DNA of 64,000 nucleotides from Diplonema papillatum (taxonomy: Eukaryota > Euglenozoa > Diplonemea > Diplonemida > Diplonemidae). This document shows, piece by piece, positions 41,961 to 54,629 of the stretch. How positions within the stretch are numbered: position 1 is the stretch's first letter; every line of letters starts with the position of its first letter. The notes below the pieces were generated by a model. That model worked only from the letters and a program-made list of their open reading frames with translations, was not told the DNA's origin and did not search any database. The stretch is taken from NCBI GenBank assembly GCA_030068145.1, contig JAPJBO010000100.1, positions 248,001-312,000 on the forward strand. Direction: 5' to 3'. Both the position numbers and the translations under genes were made by a program.

Positions 41961-44900
41961 AGAGTTTCTTTTGCGAGAATAAAACCTCGGAGGGAAAAAG
42001 ACTGCGTGCTTATCCCATCTCAAGTGAAACAACAAAGAAAGAAAGAAAGAAAGAAGAAGAAAAAACGAAGGAAGAAGCAAGTACGATAAGGTTTGGTACT
42101 GTATATAGAAGAAGCAAAAATAAACGAAGCGAGAAACATGGTCAATACCAGTGTCGCAGTCCGACGGCATAAGGAAGGGAGAACACAGCGTCGCCGACGC
42201 AGCCAGCGAGCGAGAGGGTGGTTCTGTTGTCATTATCCACGGACGGTACTTCCAGCTTCGTATGGTAGTCCTTGTCTCGTCAACTGCTTCTTTTCCAGTT
42301 GAGTGATACTCATCGGGAGGCATGAACTGCGTCGCGAAGATCCAAACCAAGAACCGATGACCAACAATCTAGCCATCAAGGTGGGGGCTGGAGGAAATCA
42401 ACGTTTCTACACTCGTTTTTTTTTTTTGTTTTTTGTTTGTTTGCGAACAAAAAGATGTTGGGGGACGCGAAGCTTGCCCCGAGGGCAAGCGACTGCGTCT
42501 TGATTTGATTGAAATGCAATGCAAAATTAGACCAACTCTGTCTCCCTTACGTCTGGGTTGACCCCGTTTCCAGCTTGGCGTAGCAGTTTCCTTAAGTCTT
42601 CCGGGCGTCCTCCGGAGAAGTATCATTTACTAGGTAGTTTCTTCTCTGCAGAATTATACAAAGAACACAACGCAACCGATTATTTTTGAAAGGTCTTTCG
42701 GCTCCCTCTGGCGTGACGACCGATTCTACCTGCCAAGAGAGAGACGCGTACGTATGGAAGCTTAAAGTGTTGGGTTGTTTGCTGTGCTGATCCGCAGCTC
42801 GAACTTCTGAGGCTGAAGCTGGGGAGCAACTTTCAGAGCGGGTGTGGGCCCCGGGTTTCTCCACCCTCCTACCTACCCACGAGCATGGAAAAAATTCTCG
42901 ATGTAGCTGCTTTGACTCCGAATGGAAGGGAGGAAACATAGGGGTAGAGGGGCAAATGCAGTACAAACACAATCCGATTTGTTCTTCGCTTACACCACCC
43001 TGTGTTGTTCTCTTTTCTTAGAGTGCAAGTTCGCTTTTTTTTTTTTACTCAGGGCTTTTTTCCCCTGTTGTGTTTGTGTGCCTTGTCGTGTAGGGCTAGA
43101 CCCGCATGACCTCACGTCCGTTCAACACGTGTTCGGTAGTTACAGCACATGGAATCCCTTCGGTTCTTTGTCCGGCAGCTTCGTCGAGCATTTTCCTTCC
43201 AATGCTGGCGCTGGCCCCCAGTCCTTCCCGAACTAGAGCTCGGGAGAACAGTCGGGTGGATCTTCGAAGGCAGAGATGCACGCTCTTCTTTTCAAAACGG
43301 TTTCGCGTTATTTTTTTTTTTTTTTTTTCAGTGTGAAAGAGTTCGCTGGAAAATCCGTGTCTCAGAGTCCACGAGCAACCTTCGGCACAAGTAATAATTC
43401 TTCGTATTCGCAACGATGGAAAGTTTGGGGCACGACCAGAGAGAGAGAGAGAGAGAGCACCGGGCAAGTACACTACTGAGAGTGCCCTTAATCCACGGAC
43501 GATACTTCCAGCTTGGTAATGTGCTGATCCGAAACTGCTTCTTTTTTTCAGTTGGGCGATACTCATCGGAGGCGTGAACTGCTTGCATCGAAGACCCAAA
43601 CCAAAGAACGATGACCAAACAATCTAGCCATCAAGGTGGAGGCTGGAGGAAACCAACTTTTCTACGTGTTTTTGTTTGCAAAAACAAAAAAAAAAATGTT
43701 GATGAGGGACGAGAAGCTTGCCCCGAGGTGGTAAGCGAATGCGTCTTGAATTGAAAGGTAAGCTAAAACTCGAGCAATTCTGTGTCCTATTGTTGGGTGG
43801 ATCCTCTTTCCATCAGGTTTCCGTAAGTCTTCGTGACATCTTCCCCGTACACGAGAAGTACCATTTCTTACTAGATTAATATGGAGCCCTTCTACAAAGA
43901 GCACACACATACCGAGTTTGACGTGACCCGATTCCACTGCTGCCAACAGGGAGACACGTACGGACGGACACCTGCAAGCTAAAGTAGAAGATCGGCCCAC
44001 GGGTTGCTCGTCCGCAGATCATGTCCACGGCAGCTTTTTTTGTTTGCCCTAGGACTTGCTTTTGTCTTTCCGACGGTGAACGTCAGTCCGCTGTCTTTTG
44101 ACCTTTTGCTTGATTTTTTTTTTCTTCTCCGGTAGTTGCTTGGCCGGTGGCAGTCCTTCTGATAATGCTTCGTGGGGTGATGCAGGAGCTTTGCAGTAAA
44201 ACCCGCCGTGCTTCTTCGCTTCTCTGGCGCGGCAAGGACCAGATACTGCCCATTGGCTGCTGAGCACCCCCCGACCGGTCAACTTGCCACTGTTGTGGCC
44301 CTCTCTTCGCCGGGCGGTGCGTATCAGCACTTCCTGCGTCGCTCCAAGTACATGATGCTGGCGGCTGGGGGATACCGCAGCTCAATTAAGGCGCGGTCAA
44401 CAGTGTCGCCTCGTGAAGGCCCCCCCCCCCTATCGCAATCAGTTTCAAAATAAATAAATAAAAAAAATCGCCCTTTTGGACGGAAGACGACGAGGGGCGT
44501 CGGGTTGTTGTTACGTTTGGTACGGGTGTAGGAAAAGAGAGAAGGGCAAAGCAACGTTTCTGAGATGTAGCCGTCAGCCGGTTAAGGATAGGAAGTCTGC
44601 TCAGCATCAAGAAGTCTCGTCTGTCGTGTGGTGTGTGTGTGTGTGTGTGTGTGTGTGTTAGATCTCAGTTGTGGGTAATCCCTGCGCGGAATATAGCAGG
44701 TCCGTGTTTGCTGGGGCTACTCCGCACAATCGCAAGCACGGCGGCCAACTCAGCTGTGCAGCATTCAAATCCCCGTCGTTTGCTTCGCTATCGTCTTGAT
44801 GACGCCCCTTTCAAAAGGAAAAATTATACAAAGAAATGGGCGCATGCCTTTGCAAAGTCTATCCACGACGGTCACACAGGCCAGCGGGCTCAGCCTCTCT

Positions 44901-46391
44901 TTCGGGACCAGCACCATGGCATCCTCTCCCGGCTGCTGCCACAGCCACTTCAAGGACTTCTGATCCACGGAAAAATAATATTCAATCCTGACTTCGTGCT
45001 TCCCGATTGGCAAGACCACAGCGCCAACACCGCCTCCGGCGATGATCTGCTCACCGCTGATGAACAGCCGCGAATTGGTGCCATCCTCGAGAGTGAACGA
45101 GTGGTTGCCCGCCGTGGTCACAGTCAAGTACCCGGTATGCTGAGACGCAAAACGGGAACCGGCGCCACCGTGATAGTAGATATCCGAGAAGGCGAGGTCC
45201 ACAACTCCCGTTTGGAAGACAGGCCCGAACTTCGGGGTCATGCTGGCGAAGTCTGGGTAGTCCTCAAATGGGATTGAATCGCTGTACACTCTCGTGCTGA
45301 TCCCGACACCAGACGATGGAGACGACGGAATGACGAAGTACCAATCGTCAGCCACATACTCCTCAGTGGGCAAGATGATATCCGTCACCTTCAAGGTGAC
45401 AAGCGTGGGAGCCCTCTCATAAAATGCAGCTGCCCGGTACAAAGGACCAAGCGTCATGCTCGATCCCGAAATGGTTACCGAGGCCGTGCTCATCATCGTC
45501 GACTTCAGCGCGTTCCACCCAGTCAGCGCCCTCGAGGAACTGTCTGCAACCAGGCCGTCAATCAAAGCTTGCTTGGTTGCCTCTGTGTCGACCCACGCGC
45601 CTGAACTTCGAGTGATGGTTAGCACCAGACCCCCAGCAACCAACTCGTTGTGAACAGCAGATCCCAGCGTGCCTGTAACTGCGTACCTTGCTGTACAACT
45701 TCCCTCCAGCCGCAATTCGTCAAGCCATCCTTGACCCTCGAAGGTCACGTAGTCGATGTCATCGAGGCTCTCGGGATGTTGGGGAGCGTTCCGCGCGGAT
45801 TTGACTTCCCCGTCCATACGAAGCGTCATCGTTCCGGTGGCATAGTCGATCAGAAATTCGAAAAAGTAGAACTTCTTAATTGCTAAGACCATCGGGATAT
45901 GGTATGTGGAGTTCCCTGTGAGGTCCAGGCCCGTCGGTTTCAGCGACACGGCCCACCCCACCACTGCGGCTGTCGCCCTGCCTTCCCCCCCCGACAGGCT
46001 GAAAGTAGGAAGGCTATCGGTATCACCGAAGGCCATGTAGAACGAGATGTTGGTGTACTGCCGCGGCTTCACCTTATACTCGCCGCCATCACCATTTGCA
46101 TCGAAGACAACCGAACCAGCACCCACTGCCTTGACGTCTCCGTCACCTTCGGTGCCGGCGAATACACCGGAAGTGTCTCCGTCCAAGCTCTCGTGGACAT
46201 CATACTGGCACCCTTCTGCAGCGGCGCTGAAAACCAGCAGGGCGAGACACAACCGCAGCATATTTCCTCCTGAGTGCGGATGGAACGTTGCTTTCTTTTC
46301 TTGTGGTAACCTGATACGCGCGTGCGTCGATTATTTGTTCGATGAGCTTGATACCGGGCGCTTAGTTCTGTGTCCTTGCCTGATGGTACAC
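41961..46391. repeat. PA14 tandem array, unit 2
   Basis: A 4431-bp unit nearly identical to unit 3. It contains one copy of the 37-bp motif (42073-42109), a (GAAA)n-like run, two old related ~540-bp blocks, element B, a (GT)n tract and PA14 copy 2. The poly-C tract at about 44420-44430 is uninterrupted. Confidence 0.9.
44765..46261 (-). CDS. Secreted PA14-domain protein, copy 2
   Basis: 498 residues, the same protein as copy 1 (signal peptide, LamG-like, Ig-like, PA14). I see no amino-acid difference. The start context and ~240 bp upstream, up to the single 37-bp motif copy at about 46504-46540, are the same as copy 1. It is an intact frame and presumably functional if the shared promoter works. 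Downstream on the minus strand is the (GT)n tract at about 44630-44658. Confidence 0.85.
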   Translation of the reverse strand: MLRLCLALLVFSAAAEGCQYDVHESLDGDTSGVFAGTEGDGDVKAVGAGSVVFDANGDGGEYKVKPRQYTNISFYMAFGDTDSLPTFSLSGGEGRATAAVVGWAVSLKPTGLDLTGNSTYHIPMVLAIKKFYFFEFLIDYATGTMTLRMDGEVKSARNAPQHPESLDDIDYVTFEGQGWLDELRLEGSCTARYAVTGTLGSAVHNELVAGGLVLTITRSSGAWVDTEATKQALIDGLVADSSSRALTGWNALKSTMMSTASVTISGSSMTLGPLYRAAAFYERAPTLVTLKVTDIILPTEEYVADDWYFVIPSSPSSGVGISTRVYSDSIPFEDYPDFASMTPKFGPVFQTGVVDLAFSDIYYHGGAGSRFASQHTGYLTVTTAGNHSFTLEDGTNSRLFISGEQIIAGGGVGAVVLPIGKHEVRIEYYFSVDQKSLKWLWQQPGEDAMVLVPKERLSPLACVTVVDRLCKGMRPFLCIIFPFERGVIKTIAKQTTGI

Positions 46392-49300
46392 AGAGTTTCT
46401 TTTGCGAGAATAAAACCTCGGAGGGAAAAAGACTGCGTGCTTATCCCATCTCAAGTGAAACAACAAAGAAAGAAAGAAAGAAAGAAGAAGAAAAAACGAA
46501 GGAAGAAGCAAGTACGATAAGGTTTGGTACTGTATATAGAAGAAGCAAAAATAAACGAAGCGAGAAACATGGTCAATACCAGTGTCGCAGTCCGACGGCA
46601 TAAGGAAGGGAGAACACAGCGTCGCCGACGCAGCCAGCGAGCGAGAGGGTGGTTCTGTTGTCATTATCCACGGACGGTACTTCCAGCTTCGTATGGTAGT
46701 CCTTGTCTCGTCAACTGCTTCTTTTCCAGTTGAGTGATACTCATCGGGAGGCATGAACTGCGTCGCGAAGATCCAAACCAAGAACCGATGACCAACAATC
46801 TAGCCATCAAGGTGGGGGCTGGAGGAAATCAACGTTTCTACACTCGTTTTTTTTTTTTGTTTTTTGTTTGTTTGCGAACAAAAAGATGTTGGGGGACGCG
46901 AAGCTTGCCCCGAGGGCAAGCGACTGCGTCTTGATTTGATTGAAATGCAATGCAAAATTAGACCAACGCTGTCTCCCTTACGTCTGGGTTGACCCCGTTT
47001 CCAGCTTGGCGTAGCAGTTTCCTTAAGTCTTCCGGGCGTCCTCCGGAGAAGTATCATTTACTAGGTAGTTTCTTCTCTGCAGAATTATACAAAGAACACA
47101 ACGCAACCGATTATTTTTGAAAGGTCTTTCGGCTCCCTCTGGCGTGACGACCGATTCTACCTGCCAAGAGAGAGACGCGTACGTATGGAAGCTTAAAGTG
47201 TTGGGTTGTTTGCTGTGCTGATCCGCAGCTCGAACTTCTGAGGCTGAAGCTGGGGAGCAACTTTCAGAGCGGGTGTGGGCCCCGGGTTTCTCCACCCTCC
47301 TACCTACCCACGAGCATGGAAAAAATTCTCGATGTAGCTGCTTTGACTCCGAATGGAAGGGAGGAAACATAGGGGTAGAGGGGCAAATGCAGTACAAACA
47401 CAATCCGATTTGTTCTTCGCTTACACCACCCTGTGTTGTTCTCTTTTCTTAGAGTGCAAGTTCGCTTTTTTTTTTTTACTCAGGGCTTTTTTCCCCTGTT
47501 GTGTTTGTGTGCCTTGTCGTGTAGGGCTAGACCCGCATGACCTCACGTCCGTTCAACACGTGTTCGGTAGTTACAGCACATGGAATCCCTTCGGTTCTTT
47601 GTCCGGCAGCTTCGTCGAGCATTTTCCTTCCAATGCTGGCGCTGGCCCCCAGTCCTTCCCGAACTAGAGCTCGGGAGAACAGTCGGGTGGATCTTCGAAG
47701 GCAGAGATGCACGCTCTTCTTTTCAAAACGGTTTCGCGTTATTTTTTTTTTTTTTTTTTCAGTGTGAAAGAGTTCGCTGGAAAATCCGTGTCTCAGAGTC
47801 CACGAGCAACCTTCGGCACAAGTAATAATTCTTCGTATTCGCAACGATGGAAAGTTTGGGGCACGACCAGAGAGAGAGAGAGAGAGAGCACCGGGCAAGT
47901 ACACTACTGAGAGTGCCCTTAATCCACGGACGATACTTCCAGCTTGGTAATGTGCTGATCCGAAACTGCTTCTTTTTTTCAGTTGGGCGATACTCATCGG
48001 AGGCGTGAACTGCTTGCATCGAAGACCCAAACCAAAGAACGATGACCAAACAATCTAGCCATCAAGGTGGAGGCTGGAGGAAACCAACTTTTCTACGTGT
48101 TTTTGTTTGCAAAAACAAAAAAAAAAATGTTGATGAGGGACGAGAAGCTTGCCCCGAGGTGGTAAGCGAATGCGTCTTGAATTGAAAGGTAAGCTAAAAC
48201 TCGAGCAATTCTGTGTCCTATTGTTGGGTGGATCCTCTTTCCATCAGGTTTCCGTAAGTCTTCGTGACATCTTCCCCGTACACGAGAAGTACCATTTCTT
48301 ACTAGATTAATATGGAGCCCTTCTACAAAGAGCACACACATACCGAGTTTGACGTGACCCGATTCCACTGCTGCCAACAGGGAGACACGTACGGACGGAC
48401 ACCTGCAAGCTAAAGTAGAAGATCGGCCCACGGGTTGCTCGTCCGCAGATCATGTCCACGGCAGCTTTTTTTGTTTGCCCTAGGACTTGCTTTTGTCTTT
48501 CCGACGGTGAACGTCAGTCCGCTGTCTTTTGACCTTTTGCTTGATTTTTTTTTTCTTCTCCGGTAGTTGCTTGGCCGGTGGCAGTCCTTCTGATAATGCT
48601 TCGTGGGGTGATGCAGGAGCTTTGCAGTAAAACCCGCCGTGCTTCTTCGCTTCTCTGGCGCGGCAAGGACCAGATACTGCCCATTGGCTGCTGAGCACCC
48701 CCCGACCGGTCAACTTGCCACTGTTGTGGCCCTCTCTTCGCCGGGCGGTGCGTATCAGCACTTCCTGCGTCGCTCCAAGTACATGATGCTGGCGGCTGGG
48801 GGATACCGCAGCTCAATTAAGGCGCGGTCAACAGTGTCGCCTCGTGAAGGCCCCCCCCCCCTATCGCAATCAGTTTCAAAATAAATAAATAAAAAAAATC
48901 GCCCTTTTGGACGGAAGACGACGAGGGGCGTCGGGTTGTTGTTACGTTTGGTACGGGTGTAGGAAAAGAGAGAAGGGCAAAGCAACGTTTCTGAGATGTA
49001 GCCGTCAGCCGGTTAAGGATAGGAAGTCTGCTCAGCATCAAGAAGTCTCGTCTGTCGTGTGGTGTGTGTGTGTGTGTGTGTGTGTGTTAGATCTCAGTTG
49101 TGGGTAATCCCTGCGCGGAATATAGCAGGTCCGTGTTTGCTGGGGCTACTCCGCACAATCGCAAGCACGGCGGCCAACTCAGCTGTGCAGCATTCAAATC
49201 CCCGTCGTTTGCTTCGCTATCGTCTTGATGACGCCCCTTTCAAAAGGAAAAATTATACAAAGAAATGGGCGCATGCCTTTGCAAAGTCTATCCACGACGG

Positions 49301-50826
49301 TCACACAGGCCAGCGGGCTCAGCCTCTCTTTCGGGACCAGCACCATGGCATCCTCTCCCGGCTGCTGCCACAGCCACTTCAAGGACTTCTGATCCACGGA
49401 AAAATAATATTCAATCCTGACTTCGTGCTTCCCGATTGGCAAGACCACAGCGCCAACACCGCCTCCGGCGATGATCTGCTCACCGCTGATGAACAGCCGC
49501 GAATTGGTGCCATCCTCGAGAGTGAACGAGTGGTTGCCCGCCGTGGTCACAGTCAAGTACCCGGTATGCTGAGACGCAAAACGGGAACCGGCGCCACCGT
49601 GATAGTAGATATCCGAGAAGGCGAGGTCCACAACTCCCGTTTGGAAGACAGGCCCGAACTTCGGGGTCATGCTGGCGAAGTCTGGGTAGTCCTCAAATGG
49701 GATTGAATCGCTGTACACTCTCGTGCTGATCCCGACACCAGACGATGGAGACGACGGAATGACGAAGTACCAATCGTCAGCCACATACTCCTCAGTGGGC
49801 AAGATGATATCCGTCACCTTCAAGGTGACAAGCGTGGGAGCCCTCTCATAAAATGCAGCTGCCCGGTACAAAGGACCAAGCGTCATGCTCGATCCCGAAA
49901 TGGTTACCGAGGCCGTGCTCATCATCGTCGACTTCAGCGCGTTCCACCCAGTCAGCGCCCTCGAGGAACTGTCTGCAACCAGGCCGTCAATCAAAGCTTG
50001 CTTGGTTGCCTCTGTGTCGACCCACGCGCCTGAACTTCGAGTGATGGTTAGCACCAGACCCCCAGCAACCAACTCGTTGTGAACAGCAGATCCCAGCGTG
50101 CCTGTAACTGCGTACCTTGCTGTACAACTTCCCTCCAGCCGCAATTCGTCAAGCCATCCTTGACCCTCGAAGGTCACGTAGTCGATGTCATCGAGGCTCT
50201 CGGGATGTTGGGGAGCGTTCCGCGCGGATTTGACTTCCCCGTCCATACGAAGCGTCATCGTTCCGGTGGCATAGTCGATCAGAAATTCGAAAAAGTAGAA
50301 CTTCTTAATTGCTAAGACCATCGGGATATGGTATGTGGAGTTCCCTGTGAGGTCCAGGCCCGTCGGTTTCAGCGACACGGCCCACCCCACCACTGCGGCT
50401 GTCGCCCTGCCTTCCCCCCCCGACAGGCTGAAAGTAGGAAGGCTATCGGTATCACCGAAGGCCATGTAGAACGAGATGTTGGTGTACTGCCGCGGCTTCA
50501 CCTTATACTCGCCGCCATCACCATTTGCATCGAAGACAACCGAACCAGCACCCACTGCCTTGACGTCTCCGTCACCTTCGGTGCCGGCGAATACACCGGA
50601 AGTGTCTCCGTCCAAGCTCTCGTGGACATCATACTGGCACCCTTCTGCAGCGGCGCTGAAAACCAGCAGGGCGAGACACAACCGCAGCATATTTCCTCCT
50701 GAGTGCGGATGGAACGTTGCTTTCTTTTCTTGTGGTAACCTGATACGCGCGTGCGTCGATTATTTGCTCGATGAGCTTGATACCGGGCGCTTAGTTCTGT
50801 GTCCTGGGCGCTGCCTGATGGTACAC
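46392..50826. repeat. PA14 tandem array, unit 3
   Basis: Nearly identical to unit 2, with a few base changes (for example CCAACGCTG at about 46965 against CCAACTCTG). Near its right end it gains TGTCCTGGGCGCTGCC in place of TGTCCTTGCC, shared with unit 4. Single 37-bp motif at about 46504. Confidence 0.9.
49194..50690 (-). CDS. Secreted PA14-domain protein, copy 3
   Basis: 498 residues, with the same translation as the other copies. The feature that sets it apart is upstream: starting 243 bp before the ATG (50933 onward) lies the 28-copy 37-bp array, in place of the single motif upstream of copies 1 and 2. If the motif is part of the promoter or 5' UTR, this copy may be expressed differently. 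Confidence 0.85.
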   Translation of the reverse strand: MLRLCLALLVFSAAAEGCQYDVHESLDGDTSGVFAGTEGDGDVKAVGAGSVVFDANGDGGEYKVKPRQYTNISFYMAFGDTDSLPTFSLSGGEGRATAAVVGWAVSLKPTGLDLTGNSTYHIPMVLAIKKFYFFEFLIDYATGTMTLRMDGEVKSARNAPQHPESLDDIDYVTFEGQGWLDELRLEGSCTARYAVTGTLGSAVHNELVAGGLVLTITRSSGAWVDTEATKQALIDGLVADSSSRALTGWNALKSTMMSTASVTISGSSMTLGPLYRAAAFYERAPTLVTLKVTDIILPTEEYVADDWYFVIPSSPSSGVGISTRVYSDSIPFEDYPDFASMTPKFGPVFQTGVVDLAFSDIYYHGGAGSRFASQHTGYLTVTTAGNHSFTLEDGTNSRLFISGEQIIAGGGVGAVVLPIGKHEVRIEYYFSVDQKSLKWLWQQPGEDAMVLVPKERLSPLACVTVVDRLCKGMRPFLCIIFPFERGVIKTIAKQTTGI

Positions 50827-50932
50827 AGAGTATCTTTTGCGAGAATAAAACCTCGGAGGGAAAAAGACTGCGTGCTTATCCCATCTCAAGTGAAACAACA
50901 AAGAAAGAAAGAAAGAAGAAGAAAAAACGAAG

Positions 50933-51968
50933 GAAGAAGCAAGTACGATAAGGTTTGGTACTGTATATAGAAGAAGCAAGTACGATAAGGTTTGGTACTG
51001 TATATAGAAGAAGCAAGTACGATAAGGTTTGGTACTGTATATAGAAGAAGCAAGTACGATAAGGTTTGGTACTGTATATAGAAGAAGCAAGTACGATAAG
51101 GTTTGGTACTGTATATAGAAGAAGCAAGTACGATAAGGTTTGGTACTGTATATAGAAGAAGCAAGTACGATAAGGTTTGGTACTGTATATAGAAGAAGCA
51201 AGTACGATAAGGTTTGGTACTGTATATAGAAGAAGCAAGTACGATAAGGTTTGGTACTGTATATAGAAGAAGCAAGTACGATAAGGTTTGGTACTGTATA
51301 TAGAAGAAGCAAGTACGATAAGGTTTGGTACTGTATATAGAAGAAGCAAGTACGATAAGGTTTGGTACTGTATATAGAAGAAGCAAGTACGATAAGGTTT
51401 GGTACTGTATATAGAAGAAGCAAGTACGATAAGGTTTGGTACTGTATATAGAAGAAGCAAGTACGATAAGGTTTGGTACTGTATATAGAAGAAGCAAGTA
51501 CGATAAGGTTTGGTACTGTATATAGAAGAAGCAAGTACGATAAGGTTTGGTACTGTATATAGAAGAAGCAAGTACGATAAGGTTTGGTACTGTATATAGA
51601 AGAAGCAAGTACGATAAGGTTTGGTACTGTATATAGAAGAAGCAAGTACGATAAGGTTTGGTACTGTATATAGAAGAAGCAAGTACGATAAGGTTTGGTA
51701 CTGTATATAGAAGAAGCAAGTACGATAAGGTTTGGTACTGTATATAGAAGAAGCAAGTACGATAAGGTTTGGTACTGTATATAGAAGAAGCAAGTACGAT
51801 AAGGTTTGGTACTGTATATAGAAGAAGCAAGTACGATAAGGTTTGGTACTGTATATAGAAGAAGCAAGTACGATAAGGTTTGGTACTGTATATAGAAGAA
51901 GCAAGTACGATAAGGTTTGGTACTGTATATAGAAGAAGCAAGTACGATAAGGTTTGGTACTGTATATA
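50933..51968. repeat. 37-bp minisatellite, exactly 28 copies
   Basis: The unit is GAAGAAGCAAGTACGATAAG plus GTTTGGTACTGTATATA. The span of 1036 bp is 28 x 37, and the copies look identical. Because 37 is not a multiple of 3 and no frame has a minus-strand stop, all three minus frames are open for over 370 codons; these are artefacts. Read on the minus strand each unit begins TATATACAG, a TATA-like sequence. Units 2 and 3 have one copy at this place. Confidence 0.97.
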
Positions 51969-54629
51969 GAAGAAGCAAAAATAAACGAAGCGAGAAACAT
52001 GGTCAATACCAGTGTCGCAGTCCGACGGCATAAGGAAGGGAGAACACAGCGTCGCCGACGCAGCCAGCGAGCGAGAGGGTGGTTCTGTTGTCATTATCCA
52101 CGGACGGTACTTCCAGCTTCGTATGGTGGTCCTTGTCTCGTCAACTGCTTCTTTTCCAGTTGAGTGATACTCATCGGGAGGCATGAACTGCGTCGCGAAG
52201 ATCCAAACCAAGAACCGATGACCAACAATCTAGCCATCAAGGTGGGGGCTGGAGGAAATCAACGTTTCTACACTCGTTTTTTTTTTTTGTTTTTTGTTTG
52301 TTTGCGAACAAAAAGATGTTGGGGGACGCGAAGCTTGCCCCGAGGGCAAGCGACTGCGTCTTGATTTGATTGAAATGCAATGCAAAATTAGACCAACTCT
52401 GTCTCCCTTACGTCTGGGTTGACCCCGTTTCCAGCTTGGCGTAGCAGTTTCCTTAAGTCTTCCGGGCGTCCTCCGGAGAAGTATCATTTACTAGGTAGTT
52501 TCTTCTCTGCAGAATTATACAAAGAACACAACGCAACCGATTATTTTTGAAAGGTCTTTCGGCTCCCTCTGGCGTGACGACCGATTCTACCTGCCAAGAG
52601 AGAGACGCGTACGTATGGAAGCTTAAAGTGTTGGGTTGTTTGCTGTGCTGATCCGCAGCTCGAACTTCTGAGGCTGAAGCTGGGGAGCAACTTTCAGAGC
52701 GGGTGTGGGCCCCGGGTTTCTCCACCCTCCTACCTACCCACGAGCATGGAAAAAATTCTCGATGTAGCTGCTTTGACTCCGAATGGAAGGGAGGAAACAT
52801 AGGGGTAGAGGGGCAAATGCAGTACAAACACAATCCGATTTGTTCTTCGCTTACACCACCCTGTGTTGTTCTCTTTTCTTAGAGTGCAAGTTCGCTTTTT
52901 TTTTTTTACTCAGGGCTTTTTTCCCCTGTTGTGTTTGTGTGCCTTGTCGTGTAGGGCTAGACCCGCATGACCTCACGTCCGTTCAACACGTGTTCGGTAG
53001 TTACAGCACATGGAATCCCTTCGGTTCTTTGTCTGGCAGCTTCGTCGAGCATTTTCCTTCCAATGCTGGCGCTGGCCCCCAGTCCTTCCCGAACTAGAGC
53101 TCGGGAGAACAGTCGGGTGGATCTTCGAAGGCAGAGATGCACGCTCTTCTTTTCAAAACGGTTTCGCGTTATTTTTTTTTTTTTTTTTTTTTTCAGTGTG
53201 AAAGAGTTCGCTGGAAAATCCGTGTCTCAGAGTCCACGAGCAACCTTCGGCACAAGTAATAATTCTTCGTATTCGCAACGATGGAAAGTTTGGGGCACGA
53301 CCAGAGAGAGAGAGAGAGAGAGCACCGGGCAAGTACACTACTGAGAGTGCCCTTAATCCACGGACGATACTTCCAGCTTGGTAATGTGCTGATCCGAAAC
53401 TGCTTCTTTTTTTCAGTTGGGCGATACTCATCGGAGGCGTGAACTGCTTGCATCGAAGACCCAAACCAAAGAACGATGACCAAACAATCTAGCCATCAAG
53501 GTGGAGGCTGGAGGAAACCAACTTTTCTACGTGTTTTTGTTTGCAAAAACAAAAAAAAAAATGTTGATGAGGGACGAGAAGCTTGCCCCGAGGTGGTAAG
53601 CGAATGCGTCTTGAATTGAAAGGTAAGCTAAAACTCGAGCAATTCTGTGTCCTATTGTTGGGTGGATCCTCTTTCCATCAGGTTTCCGTAAGTCTTCGTG
53701 ACATCTTCCCCGTACACGAGAAGTACCATTTCTTACTAGATTAATATGGAGCCCTTCTACAAAGAGCACACACATACCGAGTTTGACGTGACCCGATTCC
53801 ACTGCTGCCAACAGGGAGACACGTACGGACGGACACCTGCAAGCTAAAGTAGAAGATCGGCCCACGGGTTGCTCGTCCGCAGATCATGTCCACGGCAGCT
53901 TTTTTTGTTTGCCCTAGGACTTGCTTTTGTCTTTCCGACGGTGAACGTCAGTCCGCTGTCTTTTGACCTTTTGCTTGATTTTTTTTTTCTTCTCCGGTAG
54001 TTGCTTGGCCGGTGGCAGTCCTTCTGATAATGCTTCGTGGGGTGATGCAGGAGCTTTGCAGTAAAACCCGCCGTGCTTCTTCGCTTCTCTGGCGCGGCAA
54101 GGACCAGATACTGCCCATTGGCTGCTGAGCACCCCCCGACCGGTCAACTTGCCACTGTTGTGGCCCTCTCTTCGCCGGGCGGTGCGTATCAGCACTTCCT
54201 GCGTCGCTCCAAGTACATGATGCTGGCGGCTGGGGGATACCGCAGCTCAATTAAGGCGCGGTCAACAGTGTCGCCTCGTGAAGGCCCCCCCCCCCTATCG
54301 CAATCAGTTTCAAAATAAATAAATAAAAAAAATCGCCCTTTTGGACGGAAGACGACGAGGGGCGTCGGGTTGTTGTTACGTTTGGTACGGGTGTAGGAAA
54401 AGAGAGAAGGGCAAAGCAACGTTTCTGAGATGTAGCCGTCAGCCGGTTAAGGATAGGAAGTCTGCTCAGCATCAAGAAGTCTCGTCTGTCGTGTGGTGTG
54501 TGTGTGTGTGTGTGTGTGTGTGTTAGATCTCAGTTGTGGGTAATCCCTGCGCGGAATATAGCAGGTCCGTGTTTGCTGGGGCTACTCCGCACAATCGCAA
54601 GCACGGCGGCCAACTCAGCTGTGCAGCAT

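Noticed and set aside
50791-52211. Three long minus-strand frames (376-441 codons) of repeated Tyr/Leu/Ser sequence
   Set aside because: They are the three readings of the 37-bp minisatellite, which has no stop in any minus frame; repeat period and frame cycling explain them.
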